DNA of 6,588 bases from Methanocorpusculum sp. (GTDB taxonomy: Archaea; Halobacteriota; Methanomicrobia; Methanomicrobiales; Methanocorpusculaceae). Below, piece by piece: positions 1-5,639 of this stretch. Position 1 is the first letter of the stretch, and each line of letters starts with the position of its first letter. The DNA lies in assembly GCA_029987045.1 (NCBI GenBank), contig DALTWN010000054.1:1-6588 (forward strand), given 5' to 3'. The notes under the pieces were generated by a model. It made no database searches. It was not told where the DNA came from and saw only the letters and a list, made by a program, of their open reading frames with translations. The position numbers and the translations under genes are program-made.

Positions 1-250
1 GACTCTCCGCACCCGCGGAATGCCGAATGTAACCAAGAGCATTCAGCACTTCGAAATGGGACAGAAGGTCCACATCGTATTAGATTCAAGCGTCCAGAAA
101 GGCCAGCCGCACCCGAGATTCCACGGCAAGACCGGAACCATCGTCGGCCAGCGCGGAAGAGCATGGCTTCTTGAGATTGCAGACGGCGGAATGACCAAGA
201 CCGTTATTGCACGCCCGCAGCACCTCTCTGCACAGAAGTTCAAGAACTAA
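1..250 (+). CDS. rpl21e: Large-subunit ribosomal protein L21e (aL21), 5' end missing
   Basis: Structural protein of the archaeal 50S ribosomal subunit. The reading frame is open from base 2 with no upstream stop, so the gene begins outside the window. The methionine at base 20 is internal, because L21e proteins are about 95-100 residues and have an Arg/Lys-rich N-terminus before this point. About 82 residues are visible. The family hallmark is clear: VHIVLDSSVQKGQPHPRFHG followed by KTGTIVGQRGRAW and a C-terminal ARPQHL, which corresponds to the RPEHL-type ending of the family. It is the first visible gene of a plus-strand cluster with rpoF, DUF655, ksgA and a HemK2-type gene. The 45 bases to rpoF are pyrimidine-rich with a T-rich stretch (267-284) that could act as a partial terminator, but this is weak. 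Identification is firm; only the missing N-terminus is uncertain. Confidence 0.95.
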   Translation, partial: TLRTRGMPNVTKSIQHFEMGQKVHIVLDSSVQKGQPHPRFHGKTGTIVGQRGRAWLLEIADGGMTKTVIARPQHLSAQKFKN

Positions 251-284
251 TCCTCCCTCCCCCATACTTATTTTATTATTCTTT

Positions 285-289
285 GGAGG
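285..289 (+). promoter_or_regulatory. Ribosome binding site of rpoF
   Basis: GGAGG lies six bases before the ATG at 296, a textbook anti-16S match that fixes the rpoF start. Confidence 0.8.
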
Positions 290-295
290 CCGTGT

Positions 296-667
296 ATGAA
301 AGTTAAAAAAGTAATTCAGGAAGATATGCTGACCCTTCCGGAAGTCCGTGAGGAGCTCATCGCTATCCGTGACAAGAGAGGGGACAATGCTGAAGACACC
401 GAAGGTGCCGGCAGAACCTTATCCTACGAACTGCGTAAGAGTATCGATCACGCCGACTCTCTGGGAAAAGCTAGTGTAGATACCGCCAAGAAACTGATGG
501 CGGAACTCCAGGACCTCGAGAAGATGACTCCGGAGATTGCAGCACGTATCGTCAACATCATGCCGAAGACCCGGGATGAAATCCGTGCAATCTACGCGAA
601 AGAGCGGTTCTCGATGCTGCCTGAAGATATCGATCAGATTCTTGATGTCCTCAAGAAATACATCTGA
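296..667 (+). CDS. rpoF: DNA-directed RNA polymerase subunit F (Rpb4 homologue)
   Basis: Subunit Rpo4/F of the archaeal RNA polymerase. In the family it pairs with Rpo7/E to form the stalk that binds nascent RNA and assists open-complex formation. The 123-residue product is close to the usual 110-120. Visible family features are the N-terminal LPEVREEL (about 14-21), a middle helix rich in charged residues that contacts the partner subunit, and the C-terminal HRDC-like region with IMPKTRDEIRAIYAKERF (about 89-106) and a closing helix ending in LDVLKKYI. The start is supported by a strong GGAGG. Its stop is 7 bases before the DUF655 start, so the two are surely co-transcribed. The rpl21e-rpoF-DUF655-ksgA order is common in archaea and supports the call. 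Confidence 0.94.
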   Translation: MKVKKVIQEDMLTLPEVREELIAIRDKRGDNAEDTEGAGRTLSYELRKSIDHADSLGKASVDTAKKLMAELQDLEKMTPEIAARIVNIMPKTRDEIRAIYAKERFSMLPEDIDQILDVLKKYI

Positions 668-674
668 GTGAATC

Positions 675-1253
675 ATGCCCCCGAAAACAGAGCGAAAAGA
701 CAAGAAGGAAGTCGAGGCTGTCGTTCTCGATTATCTCCAGTGGGGATACGGGGATGACAAGCGCCCGATCAACCAGCGCGAACCGATCATCATTGCAATC
801 GGTACTGATCAGTTCAAACTGCTTGAATTGATTGCGAAGAAAGACCGCGTCATCAATCTGCACGATACGGTCTATATCGGCGACGGTGAACGTCCGGTTG
901 TCGAACGTGTCAAACGCCGGCTGTCCTATACTGACCTTACGCCGACCGCGAAAGGTGAACTGGAAAGCGTCGTGGAAAACATCATCGCCGACAGTGAACC
1001 GCGGTTCATTGAGTTCTACAATACCGCGGTCCCGATCAGTCTGAAGATGCATATGCTCAATCTTCTCCCCGGATTCGGCAAGAAGACCCTGACGGATACT
1101 CTGACCGAACGTCAGAAGAAACCGTTCGAGAGTTTCGCCGATATCAAGGCCAGGGTGAAGACGCTTCAGAAACCGGAGAAATTCATTCGTGAACGCGTTC
1201 TTCTGGAACTTGAGAATCCGGAAGAAAAGTATCACGTATTCACCTCCAAATAA
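675..1253 (+). CDS. DUF655 protein, putative nucleic-acid-binding protein
   Basis: Conserved archaeal protein of unknown function (DUF655 family), 192 residues, which is the usual size. The N-terminus is highly charged (about 1-15). An OB-like beta-rich segment follows, from about residue 16 to 90, including VEAVVLDYLQWG and the HDTVYIGDGER turn. The C-terminal part holds a helix-hairpin-helix-like element, LLPGFGKKT at about 130-138, the kind of loop that contacts the nucleic acid backbone. An RNA- or DNA-binding role linked to ribosome or tRNA metabolism is therefore a reasonable inference, helped by its position between rpoF and ksgA, but no activity is known to me. The start ATG lies 7 bases after the rpoF stop, and a weak GAGTGA overlapping that stop could serve as its ribosome binding site. 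The stop is 9 bases before ksgA. Confidence 0.88.
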   Translation: MPPKTERKDKKEVEAVVLDYLQWGYGDDKRPINQREPIIIAIGTDQFKLLELIAKKDRVINLHDTVYIGDGERPVVERVKRRLSYTDLTPTAKGELESVVENIIADSEPRFIEFYNTAVPISLKMHMLNLLPGFGKKTLTDTLTERQKKPFESFADIKARVKTLQKPEKFIRERVLLELENPEEKYHVFTSK

Positions 1254-1262
1254 TCTTTTTTT

Positions 1263-2042
1263 ATGAGAGCTTTCAAGGATCAGCATTTCCTGATAGATTC
1301 CGATGCCGTCGCGACGATCGCTGATGCTGTTCCGGTATCCGGCAGAACGGTGCTGGAAATCGGACCGGGCGGCGGAGTTCTGACCCGTGCTCTTCTGGAC
1401 CGCGGTGCGGTGGTCCATGCGGTCGAACTCGATACCGGTCTTCTGCCGAATCTCGAACGCCTGTTCGCCGAAGAACTTGCCGATGAACGGCTGACCATCA
1501 CGATGGGCGATGCATCCAAGGTGCCGCTTCCGTCCTATGACCTGGTGGTCGCGAACCTTCCGTATTCCATTTCGTCGAAGATAACGTTCCGTCTGCTCGA
1601 CGAAGGATTCGAAAAAGCGGTACTGATGTATCAGCTGGAGTTCGCAAAACGCATGGCGGCAGAACCCGGATGCGATGATTACGGCAGACTTTCGGTGACG
1701 GTCCAGGCACTTGCCGATGTCCGTATGATCCTGGAACTTCCGCCGCATGCATTCTCGCCTGCCCCCGATGTCTGGTCTGCGGTCGTCGTCGTCACCCCGC
1801 GTCCGGCACCGGTCCCGATCGAGAACCGGCAGGTATTCGAGAACCTGGTCCGTGAACTCTTTTCCCACCGCAGGAAGACCATCGCGAACGGTCTCAAGGG
1901 TCTTTCCGGATTCTACGGGAAGGAAACCGTCCGTGCATTCTCCGCGGAACTGGGAGACGAACTCCTGCAGAAACGGCCGGAAGTCCTCTCGGTCACCGAA
2001 TTCATTATTCTATCCAACAAGCTTGCGGCTCATGTACGATAA
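1263..2042 (+). CDS. rsmA/ksgA: 16S rRNA adenine dimethyltransferase (KsgA/Dim1)
   Basis: S-adenosylmethionine-dependent enzyme that dimethylates two adjacent adenosines in the 3'-terminal helix (helix 45) of 16S rRNA during small-subunit assembly. The 259 residues match archaeal Dim1/KsgA length. Motifs in order: DQHFLID (6-12, the family's GQHFL signature with D in place of G), SAM-binding EIGPGGGVLT (32-41), acidic VELD (54-57), GDASKVPL (82-89), catalytic NLPYSISS (98-105), then HAFSPAPDVWSAV (162-174) and the C-terminal FSHRRKTIANGL (200-211) typical of the family. The start fits because only five residues precede DQHFL. There is no Shine-Dalgarno; instead seven T residues (1256-1262) abut the ATG. 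It overlaps the next gene by 11 bases, suggesting translational coupling. Confidence 0.95.
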   Translation: MRAFKDQHFLIDSDAVATIADAVPVSGRTVLEIGPGGGVLTRALLDRGAVVHAVELDTGLLPNLERLFAEELADERLTITMGDASKVPLPSYDLVVANLPYSISSKITFRLLDEGFEKAVLMYQLEFAKRMAAEPGCDDYGRLSVTVQALADVRMILELPPHAFSPAPDVWSAVVVVTPRPAPVPIENRQVFENLVRELFSHRRKTIANGLKGLSGFYGKETVRAFSAELGDELLQKRPEVLSVTEFIILSNKLAAHVR

Positions 2043-2589
2043 GACCCAGATTTATATGCCGGCAGAGGATACGTTCCTTCTGCGTGACGCGGCGCTTGCT
2101 GAAGTGAAGGCAGACGACACTGTTCTCGAGATGGGTACCGGATCGGGCGAAGTAGCTTCGGCTGTCATGACGAAGGCAGCCCGCACCCTCGCCTGCGATA
2201 TCAATCCGCATGCGGTCGCCTATGCGCACGAGGTCCATGGTCTGGATACGGTGCGCAGCGATATGTTCTCCGCGATTTCCGGAACCTTCTCTCTCATCCT
2301 GTTCAATGCGCCGTATCTGCCGACGGATCCTGCTGAACGTATGGACGACTGGCTGGAATACGCGCTTGACGGCGGGGCAGACGGTTGTGAAAGTGTCGCC
2401 CGGTTCCTTGCGCAAGCTCCGTATCATCTTTCAGAAGGCGGCAGGATTCTGCTGCTGATATCTTCGCTTACCGGTCTGGATACCGTTCGTGAAATGGCTG
2501 AGAAGAACGGATGCTCTGCGTCTGTCGTTGCGTCCGAACGCGAAGACGACGGCGAGTATCTGTACGTCCTGAAAATAGTGAAGAATTAG
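2032..2589 (+). CDS. HemK2/Mtq2-family protein methyltransferase (probable release factor aRF1 glutamine methylase)
   Basis: Class I SAM-dependent methyltransferase, 185 residues. In archaea and eukaryotes the HemK2/Mtq2 family, with the activator Trm112, methylates the glutamine of the GGQ motif of the termination factor. The assignment here rests on family likeness and on its place behind ksgA. Visible features are the N-terminal MPAEDTFLL (9-17) typical of this family, the SAM loop EMGTGSGEV (33-41), the acidic CDINPHAV (55-62), and the substrate-binding FNAPYLP (91-97). The last is a NAPY version of the usual NPPY. No N-terminal release-factor-recognition domain is present, unlike bacterial PrmC. 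The ATG lies inside the ksgA end (11-base overlap), giving a family-sized protein. A longer reading from further upstream would lie wholly within ksgA and is rejected. The stop overlaps that of the convergent gene. Confidence 0.85.
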   Translation: MYDKTQIYMPAEDTFLLRDAALAEVKADDTVLEMGTGSGEVASAVMTKAARTLACDINPHAVAYAHEVHGLDTVRSDMFSAISGTFSLILFNAPYLPTDPAERMDDWLEYALDGGADGCESVARFLAQAPYHLSEGGRILLLISSLTGLDTVREMAEKNGCSASVVASEREDDGEYLYVLKIVKN

Positions 2590-2936
2590 TGGCTGCAGCC
2601 GTGGTGATGGTTGCAGACGAAGTTCGGATTGAACTGTAATGTTCCGGCGACGAATGCCGCTATCGCATCGTCGGTCGATCCGGTGACGCCGGGATAGAGT
2701 TCGATGCCGACGGATGCTATTGCCGCCCGTGCGCCGCCGCCGATACCGCCGCAGATGAGGATTTCCGCATCGAGTTCTGCAAGGATGTCTGCAAGGGCTT
2801 CGTGGCCGGTACCGTTGGTCGATATGGCTTTTTTATCGGTTACTGTACCGTTTTCCACGGTGTATACGGTGAACTCGGGAGTTGCACCGAAATGCTGGAA
2901 CACCTGTCCGTTTTCAGAAGTGACTGCGATTTTCAT
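2586..2936 (-). CDS. NifX/NifB-family (dinitrogenase iron-molybdenum cofactor) small protein
   Basis: 116-residue stand-alone member of the dinitrogenase Fe-Mo cofactor biosynthesis family, similar to the single-domain proteins widespread in methanogens (MTH1175 type). These have a ribonuclease-H-like fold and are thought to bind or carry iron-sulfur clusters or other metals. Visible: MKIAVTSENG at the start, QHFGATPEFTVY (14-25) with the conserved HFG, ICGGIGGGARAAI (61-73), YPGVTGSTDDAI (81-92), and a metal-ligand-like tail CNHHHGCSH (108-116). No nitrogenase gene is in the window, so a nitrogen-fixation role should not be assumed. It lies 74 bases after the ABC ATPase, beyond a hairpin plus T-tract, so it is probably its own transcript. 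A weak TATA-like CTTATC (2961-2966) sits about 27 bases before the ATG and there is no clear Shine-Dalgarno, which would suit a leaderless mRNA. Confidence 0.86.
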   Translation of the reverse strand: MKIAVTSENGQVFQHFGATPEFTVYTVENGTVTDKKAISTNGTGHEALADILAELDAEILICGGIGGGARAAIASVGIELYPGVTGSTDDAIAAFVAGTLQFNPNFVCNHHHGCSH

Positions 2937-2993
2937 ATTGACATATTGGTCCTGCAGGAGGATAAGAGTAGTGAAATTGAACGGACGTGCCGG

Positions 2994-3020
2994 AAAAAAA
3001 GATAGAGTGCTTAGAGCACT
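2994..3020 (-). terminator. Hairpin plus T7 terminator after the ABC ATPase gene
   Basis: On the minus strand AGTGCT-CTA-AGCACT forms a perfect 6-bp stem with a 3-base loop that includes the ATPase stop codon. Five bases later comes TTTTTTT (3000-2994). Archaeal termination relies mainly on the T tract; the hairpin makes this a convincing end of the transporter transcript. Confidence 0.6.
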
Positions 3021-3754
3021 TTGGATAAGAATTCCTGTAACCGCGGATGCTGCGGGTGGGAGAAGAATTCGACCGGTGTATTTTCTTCGGTGATGACACC
3101 GTCGTTGATGAAGAGCACCCGGTCGGCGACTTCGCGGGCGAATCCCATTTCATGCGTGACGACGACCATGGTCATACCGGATTCGGCAAGGTCCTTCATC
3201 AGGCTCAGGACTTCGCCGACCATTTCCGGATCGAGTGCCGAGGTCGGTTCATCGAACAGCATCACATCCGGGTTCATGGCGAGCGCACGGATGATGGCGA
3301 TTCTCTGCTGTTGACCGCCGGAAAGCTGTGACGGGTGTGCATCGGCCTTTTCCGAAAGACCGATGCGTTTTAGGAGTTCGTCCGCTTTTTTGGATGCATC
3401 TTCCTGGTTCATCTTTCCGAGTTTTACCGGTGCGAGCATGATGTTCTTCTTGACGGTCATGTTCGGGAACAGATTGAACTGCTGGAACACCATACCGATC
3501 TTTTCCCGCATCTTGTTGACATCGACCGATTTGTCCGTGATATCGACGCCTTCGAAGTAGATGTGGCCGCTCGTCGGTTTTTCCAGAAGGTTGAGTGACC
3601 GAAGGAACGTGGATTTTCCGCATCCCGACGGTCCGATGATTGCAACGACTTCTCCCATACGGATGGTCGTATTGATTCCTTTCAGGACTTCATGGTCTCC
3701 GAACGATTTCTTCAGATCATCTACCTGAATCAGTATATCTCCTTTTTGTGGCAT
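3011..3754 (-). CDS. glnQ: Polar amino acid ABC transporter ATP-binding protein (GlnQ type)
   Basis: Cytoplasmic ATPase of a polar amino acid importer; a dimer would bind the permease and power uptake. The 247 residues match the family. Motifs in order: Walker [10 protein letters not shown] (41-49), Q-loop VFQQFNLFP (89-97), signature LSGGQQQR (144-151), Walker B VMLFDEP with TSALDPE (164-177), and H-loop THEMGFA (200-206). All catalytic residues are intact. Just after the signature the usual IARALA reads IIRALA (I155 for Ala), a small variation. There is no extra regulatory domain at the C-terminus, so it fits the amino acid (PAAT) group rather than the methionine (MetN) group. The start is set by GGAGAG (3761-3766), six bases upstream and overlapping the permease stop, so ATPase and permease are co-transcribed. 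The exact substrate cannot be read from the sequence. Confidence 0.94.
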   Translation of the reverse strand: MPQKGDILIQVDDLKKSFGDHEVLKGINTTIRMGEVVAIIGPSGCGKSTFLRSLNLLEKPTSGHIYFEGVDITDKSVDVNKMREKIGMVFQQFNLFPNMTVKKNIMLAPVKLGKMNQEDASKKADELLKRIGLSEKADAHPSQLSGGQQQRIAIIRALAMNPDVMLFDEPTSALDPEMVGEVLSLMKDLAESGMTMVVVTHEMGFAREVADRVLFINDGVITEENTPVEFFSHPQHPRLQEFLSKVL

Positions 3755-3760
3755 GTCATT

Positions 3761-3766
3761 CTCTCC
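3761..3766 (-). promoter_or_regulatory. Ribosome binding site of the ABC ATPase gene
   Basis: GGAGAG on the minus strand directly follows the permease stop TAA and lies six bases before the ATPase ATG, supporting that start and tight coupling to the permease. Confidence 0.7.
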
Positions 3767-4660
3767 TTATGCGGCCATCCCGTTTCCTTGATTCAGCCGT
3801 TTTTCCAGTTTGTTTACGAATGCGGTCAGTATCATGACCATGGCAAGGTAGATGACGGCTACTGCCAGTAGCGGCAGGAACGGTTCGAATGTCTGACTGC
3901 GGATAAGATCTCCCGCTTTGGTCAGATCCATCACTCCGATATAACCGCTCACAGAAGTTTCCTTGATAAGCGTGATTCCTTCGTTACAGAGAGCCGGCAG
4001 GATGTTCTTGATTGCCTGCGGCAGAATGATCTGTGTCATGGTCTTTCTGAAGGGAAGACCCAGACTGAATCCGGCTTCGAACTGTCCTTTCGGCACAGCG
4101 TTGATTCCTGCCCGGATGATTTCGGCGACATATGCTGCTGAATTGATACCGAATGCAATACTGGCAATCAGGATCTTGCTCAGATCCACAGTTGCAAAAA
4201 TCACATAGTAAATAATCAGCAACTGAACGAGCACCGGCGTTCCCCGGATGATTGTGAGATAGAGCTTACAGATTGCATTCAGGATATTCAGTTTTCCGTG
4301 CAGATCATGGACGGTACGGACAATAGCAATCAGTGTTCCGAAGACCAGTCCGATAAGCAGTGCGCAGAGAGCAATTATCGCGGTATTCTGCAGACCCTCG
4401 ATTATGTAGGAATATCTGCCTTTGTTCAGGAAATTCTGAGTGAATTTATCACCAAGCGAGGTGAAGAACTCAGTAACCGGATTGGAAGCAGCAGTTACGG
4501 CAACGTCTGCTGTCTGCGTCGCTACTGCGGTTGTATTGGCGAGTGCAGTATCTGCTGTTTCGGCAGATACGCATCCGACGCAGAGCATCACAAGGAACAG
4601 TATCAGTAGAACCGCGCCTGCAATCCGGACCGGTAGATGGTTCATAGACGGTTTATTCAT
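3767..4660 (-). CDS. glnP: Polar amino acid ABC transporter permease (GlnP/HisM type) with N-terminal signal-like extension
   Basis: Membrane subunit of the importer. The C-terminal ~220 residues are a standard permease domain: GRYSYIIEGLQNT (81-93) before the first core helix, then IIRGTPVLVQLLIIYY (137-152), the coupling EAA loop EAGFSLGLPF...LPQA (195-216) that docks on the ATPase, and a final helix near 262-281. Only one permease gene is present, so a homodimer is likely. At 297 residues it is about 70 longer than usual. The excess is an N-terminal hydrophobic helix (about 11-31) ending in CVGCVSAE, which resembles a signal peptide or imperfect lipobox, then an Ala/Thr-rich linker (about 34-60). 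This resembles the front of permeases fused to a binding domain, but no binding domain is there. The start has a modest AAGGT (4668-4672) seven bases upstream. Confidence 0.92.
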   Translation of the reverse strand: MNKPSMNHLPVRIAGAVLLILFLVMLCVGCVSAETADTALANTTAVATQTADVAVTAASNPVTEFFTSLGDKFTQNFLNKGRYSYIIEGLQNTAIIALCALLIGLVFGTLIAIVRTVHDLHGKLNILNAICKLYLTIIRGTPVLVQLLIIYYVIFATVDLSKILIASIAFGINSAAYVAEIIRAGINAVPKGQFEAGFSLGLPFRKTMTQIILPQAIKNILPALCNEGITLIKETSVSGYIGVMDLTKAGDLIRSQTFEPFLPLLAVAVIYLAMVMILTAFVNKLEKRLNQGNGMAA

Positions 4661-4676
4661 ATGTACGACCTTAAAC

Positions 4677-4716
4677 TATACCCTATATTGGGTTGTCTTA
4701 AGATTAATACTATACG
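4677..4716 (-). promoter_or_regulatory. Possible promoter region for permease-ATPase genes
   Basis: Between the T-tracts behind the binding-protein gene and the permease start the minus strand is AT-rich, with TATA-like segments GTATAGTATTAATC (about 4703-4716) and CCAATATAGG (about 4682-4691). The first would place a start site some 12-15 bases before the permease ATG, compatible with the AAGGT ribosome binding site. There is also a small palindrome TCTTAAGA (4696-4703). Which segment is used, if either, cannot be settled by eye. Confidence 0.3.
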
Positions 4717-4747
4717 AACCTTCCGGGTAATCTATGGGTTTTTACAA

Positions 4748-4772
4748 GAAAAAGTGAAAAAATAGTTTTTTT
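4748..4772 (-). terminator. T-tract terminator after the substrate-binding protein gene
   Basis: Just after the binding-protein stop the minus strand reads AAAAAAA-CTA-TTTTTT, a weak A:U inverted repeat, then a second TTTTT. Runs of T of this kind are sufficient terminators in archaea. It would let the abundant binding protein be made in excess over the permease and ATPase. Confidence 0.45.
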
Positions 4773-4779
4773 AAGGTGT

Positions 4780-5577
4780 TTATTCTTTTACAACAATGAC
4801 CTGTACGGATGTTGCATACACGTCAGAGAAATCATTGTTTTTCTTTCTCTCATCGGTGATGGTGATGGCAGATGCACCGACATCATCTTTTCCGGACTCG
4901 ATGGAAGTGAGAATGGAACCGAATGCGATATCATTGACGACAAGGTTTAATCCGAGTTTGTCAGCGACTGCCTGCATGAGATCCATATCAATACCGACGA
5001 AGTTTCCTTCGTCTTTGTATTCATACGGCGGGAATTCTGCGTGGGTTGCGACTTTTAAGTCACCGGTGCGGGCGATGGTTTCATCTTTCTTGTACTGTTC
5101 TCCGCCTTCAACGCCGAAGTAGTACATGTTGATCTTGTCGAGGGTGCCGTCTGCCTTCAGCTCAGCGAGTGCAGTGTTGATCTTCGTTAAGAGATCGGAA
5201 TTTCCTTTCTTCATGGCAAATCCGTATTCTTCGACGGAGAATTCCGGATCGGTAATAATTTTTAATCCGCTGCCGTCGGTGACGTAGTACTTTGCGATTT
5301 CGGAATCGATAACTACACAGTCGACCTTTCCGTTCTTCAGGTCAGTGATACCGTCTACGATATTGGTGTAGCGTGAGAGGGTAGTGCCTGGATTTTCGGC
5401 TGCCAGGTCGGTGATAATAAGGTCGCCGGTTGTTCCGAGCTGAACTGCGATTTTTGATCCGTTAAGATCTGCATAGCCGGTAACGGTTTTTTCCGGTGTA
5501 CTGGTACATCCTGCGGCGAATACTGCGGCAAGAACGACAAGTACGACTGCTGCTGCAATGAAAACTGATTTCTTCAT
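4780..5577 (-). CDS. Lipoprotein amino acid-binding protein (SBP family 3) with circularly permuted domain order
   Basis: Extracytoplasmic receptor for the neighbouring amino acid importer, 265 residues. The signal peptide has MKK, a hydrophobic core and lipobox AAGC (21-24), so it is probably anchored by C24. The usual family order is lobe 1 first half, lobe 2, lobe 1 closing helix. Here the order is swapped. Residues 36-155 (ADLNGSKIAVQLGTTGD ... DGTLDKINMYYFG) correspond to lobe 2 and the normal C-terminus. A linker follows (156-170), then 171-265 (TGDLKVATHAEFPPYEYKD ... VQVIVVKE) corresponds to the normal N-terminal half. Ligand-contact elements known from GlnH-like proteins are all present: FPPYEY (182-187), SAITITDER with R244, GTTG (48-51) and D91. 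The intact frame, good ribosome binding site and TATA box argue for a working gene, not a pseudogene. Substrate unknown: a polar amino acid. Confidence 0.9.
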   Translation of the reverse strand: MKKSVFIAAAVVLVVLAAVFAAGCTSTPEKTVTGYADLNGSKIAVQLGTTGDLIITDLAAENPGTTLSRYTNIVDGITDLKNGKVDCVVIDSEIAKYYVTDGSGLKIITDPEFSVEEYGFAMKKGNSDLLTKINTALAELKADGTLDKINMYYFGVEGGEQYKKDETIARTGDLKVATHAEFPPYEYKDEGNFVGIDMDLMQAVADKLGLNLVVNDIAFGSILTSIESGKDDVGASAITITDERKKNNDFSDVYATSVQVIVVKE

Positions 5578-5584
5578 ATGAAAT

Positions 5585-5590
5585 ACTCCT
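5585..5590 (-). promoter_or_regulatory. Ribosome binding site of the substrate-binding protein gene
   Basis: AGGAGT on the minus strand, seven bases before the ATG at 5577. It fixes the start immediately ahead of the lipoprotein signal, showing that the swapped order is not a start-site error. Confidence 0.75.
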
Positions 5591-5617
5591 ACTTTGAGTA
5601 GTATGCTAGTATTTGAG
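5589..5617 (-). repeat. Small inverted and direct repeats around the binding-protein transcription start
   Basis: Plus-strand view: perfect dyad CTACT-TTG-AGTAG (5589-5601), direct repeat TAGTAT-GC-TAGTAT (5599-5612) and a second pair of TTTGAG (5593-5598 and 5612-5617). They fill the space between the TATA box and the ribosome binding site, where an operator would be expected, but short AT-rich repeats can arise by chance. Confidence 0.35.
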
Positions 5618-5620
5618 TTG

Positions 5621-5631
5621 AGATATATTAA
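5621..5631 (-). promoter_or_regulatory. TATA box of the substrate-binding protein gene
   Basis: Minus-strand TTAATATATCT. Archaeal TATA boxes are centred about 26 bases before the start site, which would be near 5600 and give a 5' leader of about 23 bases holding the AGGAGT ribosome binding site. The geometry is consistent. Confidence 0.55.
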
Positions 5632-5639
5632 GAATACCG

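Noticed and set aside
20..250. Complete 76-residue L21e starting at base 20
   Set aside because: The frame stays open to the window edge and the known family N-terminus is longer, so this methionine is internal.
651..1868. 405-codon open frame on the minus strand opposite DUF655 and ksgA
   Set aside because: It lies fully antisense to two clearly identified genes, has no recognisable domain, and its composition (rich in Arg, Asp, Phe, His) is typical of the reverse shadow of real coding sequence.
1747..2031. N-terminal extension of the HemK2-type protein to a 280-residue reading
   Set aside because: The extra part lies in an alternative frame inside ksgA, is Arg/Ser/Pro-rich without domain features, and the family starts near MPAEDTFLL; the ATG at 2032 gives the correct size.
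2591..2600. Perfect palindrome GGCTGCAGCC just after the HemK2-type stop
   Set aside because: It encodes part of the C-terminal Cys/Ser/His end of the convergent gene and lacks a following T tract, so it is weak as a terminator or operator.
4780..5577. Reading the swapped binding protein as a pseudogene or as two truncated gene remnants
   Set aside because: The frame is intact, with signal peptide, lipobox, ribosome binding site and TATA box. Each half is complete, total length is normal and ligand-contact residues are kept, so a functional permuted protein is the simpler view.
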